DNA of 39,835 nucleotides, taken from a virus. Numbering within the stretch: the stretch's first letter is position 1; each line of letters begins with the position of its first letter. The stretch is from positions 1-39,835 of the IMG/VR virus record IMGVR_UViG_3300031673_000187; one strand, 5' to 3'. The notes under the pieces were generated by a model, which saw nothing but the letters and a program-made list of their open reading frames with translations, was not told the DNA's origin and searched no databases. The position numbers and the translations under genes are program-made. Shown one piece after another: positions 38,853-39,835 of the stretch.

Positions 38853-39835
38853 TTATTGAAACATTATATCATAACTACATTTAACACCATTTTTATCACA
38901 AACACTTATTAATTGTTGTGCTTTACCGAAAATACGTTTTTCAATACAATAGTCATCGACTCCCATGAGGCTTCCTGACATTAATGTTTTATATCCTTGA
39001 GTAAAGTTAGTGGCATTGTGATGTAAATGTCCAAAAACTATTGCATAAATCTTCTGTGGTAACATTTCAATAAGTTTTAAAATACCATTTACAGTATCCA
39101 TATCTCCGTGGACTCCTAAATAGTTCAATCCTCTTATCTCGACCAAAGACATTGTATTATCAACCTTATCTTCTATAATGAATATGTTCTTTAAATTCTG
39201 CAATCTCGCTTTTACATAAAAAGGTATTAAATCATCAAGTCTCTCATTCTTAGGACTCATATCTTTATTTACTGTTAATCTGCTATGATTTCCTGCCACT
39301 ACAGAGAAATAAATATTTTTAAAATGATTACTTAATTCACTTAAAAACCACGAAATTAATTCTGATACTCCCATTACTTGCTCAACAACATTTTCTCTAT
39401 TTGCTAGAGCAATTGTATAATGAATTGCCCCAGAAATTAAATCTCCGTTTGCACAAACATAACAATTTTCAGATTTATGTAATTGTTGCACAGATATAAT
39501 TTCTTGTAAATATTTTTCAAGTCTTTGCTTTGCTATTTCTGAATTATATTTATTCCAATAGTTTTCAATCTCAATTCCAAAATGCAGGTCATTTAATCCA
39601 ACTAATAAATCATTAGGTAAATAATCTACTTTCAAAATATTATTATTTTTATAAGGTTCAATATATTTTATAGTATTTGTTATAATGTCTTTTAATTCAT
39701 CACGTCTCGCATCTTCTCTTACTATTTTGTTATATGCTGACCTTTGGTCAAAGAATCTCTGTTTTTCTTTTTCTAATTCTCTACGTTTTAAATCCAATTC
39801 TATTAAAAATTTATCTTCAGTTATATTACTATCAA
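38853..39835 (-). CDS. Metallophosphoesterase (5' end outside window)
   Basis: The visible part is at least 327 residues and open to the right edge, so the start is unknown. The TTG at 39797 is only an internal in-frame codon. The metallophosphoesterase motifs are in order: DLHFG, NGDLISG, AGNHSRL, GVHGDMD and FGHLHHN. These bind two metal ions. The N-terminal visible part is a basic/acidic helix, and many phage relatives have an extra N-terminal domain. Phage enzymes of this type are nucleases or phosphodiesterases of unclear target. It is the first gene before ClpP and the terminases. Confidence 0.85.
   Translation of the reverse strand, partial: DSNITEDKFLIELDLKRRELEKEKQRFFDQRSAYNKIVREDARRDELKDIITNTIKYIEPYKNNNILKVDYLPNDLLVGLNDLHFGIEIENYWNKYNSEIAKQRLEKYLQEIISVQQLHKSENCYVCANGDLISGAIHYTIALANRENVVEQVMGVSELISWFLSELSNHFKNIYFSVVAGNHSRLTVNKDMSPKNERLDDLIPFYVKARLQNLKNIFIIEDKVDNTMSLVEIRGLNYLGVHGDMDTVNGILKLIEMLPQKIYAIVFGHLHHNATNFTQGYKTLMSGSLMGVDDYCIEKRIFGKAQQLISVCDKNGVKCSYDIMFQ

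Overview
The window is about 40 kb of very AT-rich DNA carrying the late (morphogenesis) region of a tailed phage or prophage. Every gene I can support lies on the minus strand, so transcription runs from high to low coordinates. AGGAGG-type ribosome binding sites, many TTG and GTG starts, an AT-rich codon choice and a LSSC lipobox lipoprotein point to a Bacillota host, most likely a Clostridium relative. A long tape measure, a tail tube gene and no visible sheath gene suggest a siphovirus. No integrase, replication gene, tRNA, insertion sequence or CRISPR array is visible. Both edges cut genes: a holin-like gene on the left and a metallophosphoesterase on the right.

In transcription order: metallophosphoesterase, ClpP-like protease and a small Cys/Asp/Glu-rich protein (39.8-37.8 kb); small and large terminase subunits (37.6-33.7 kb); portal, capsid protease/scaffold with a probable nested scaffold, decoration protein and major capsid protein (33.5-28.5 kb); connectors, tail completion and chaperone-like genes, tail tube (28.4-22.7 kb). 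A separately promoted and terminated cassette follows (22.4-20.3 kb: XRE regulator, small protein, lipoprotein) and looks like a moron set inserted ahead of the tape measure. Then come chaperone-like and gp10-like genes, the 1845-residue tape measure, baseplate and fibre genes, and the start of the lysis module (20.3-0 kb).

Two late genes are split. The large terminase carries a 1138-nt intron with an HNH endonuclease, and the tail tube gene carries a 982-nt group I intron with a LAGLIDADG endonuclease only seven codons into the gene. Splice sites could be deduced from reading frame, terminal-G and guide pairings; the terminase sites are especially well supported.

The most unusual content is at 10.5-7.4 kb. 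Between fibre and baseplate genes sits a 299-residue protein whose last 189 residues contain 54 cysteines, one every third or fourth position, separated almost only by Thr, Ser and Gly. Two small unknown genes and a radical SAM/SPASM enzyme follow in the same transcript, the last with overlapping start and stop. This looks like a peptide-modification (RiPP-type) system whose substrate is a virion appendage protein. I know of no described example of that arrangement, and it is the main candidate for a new system.
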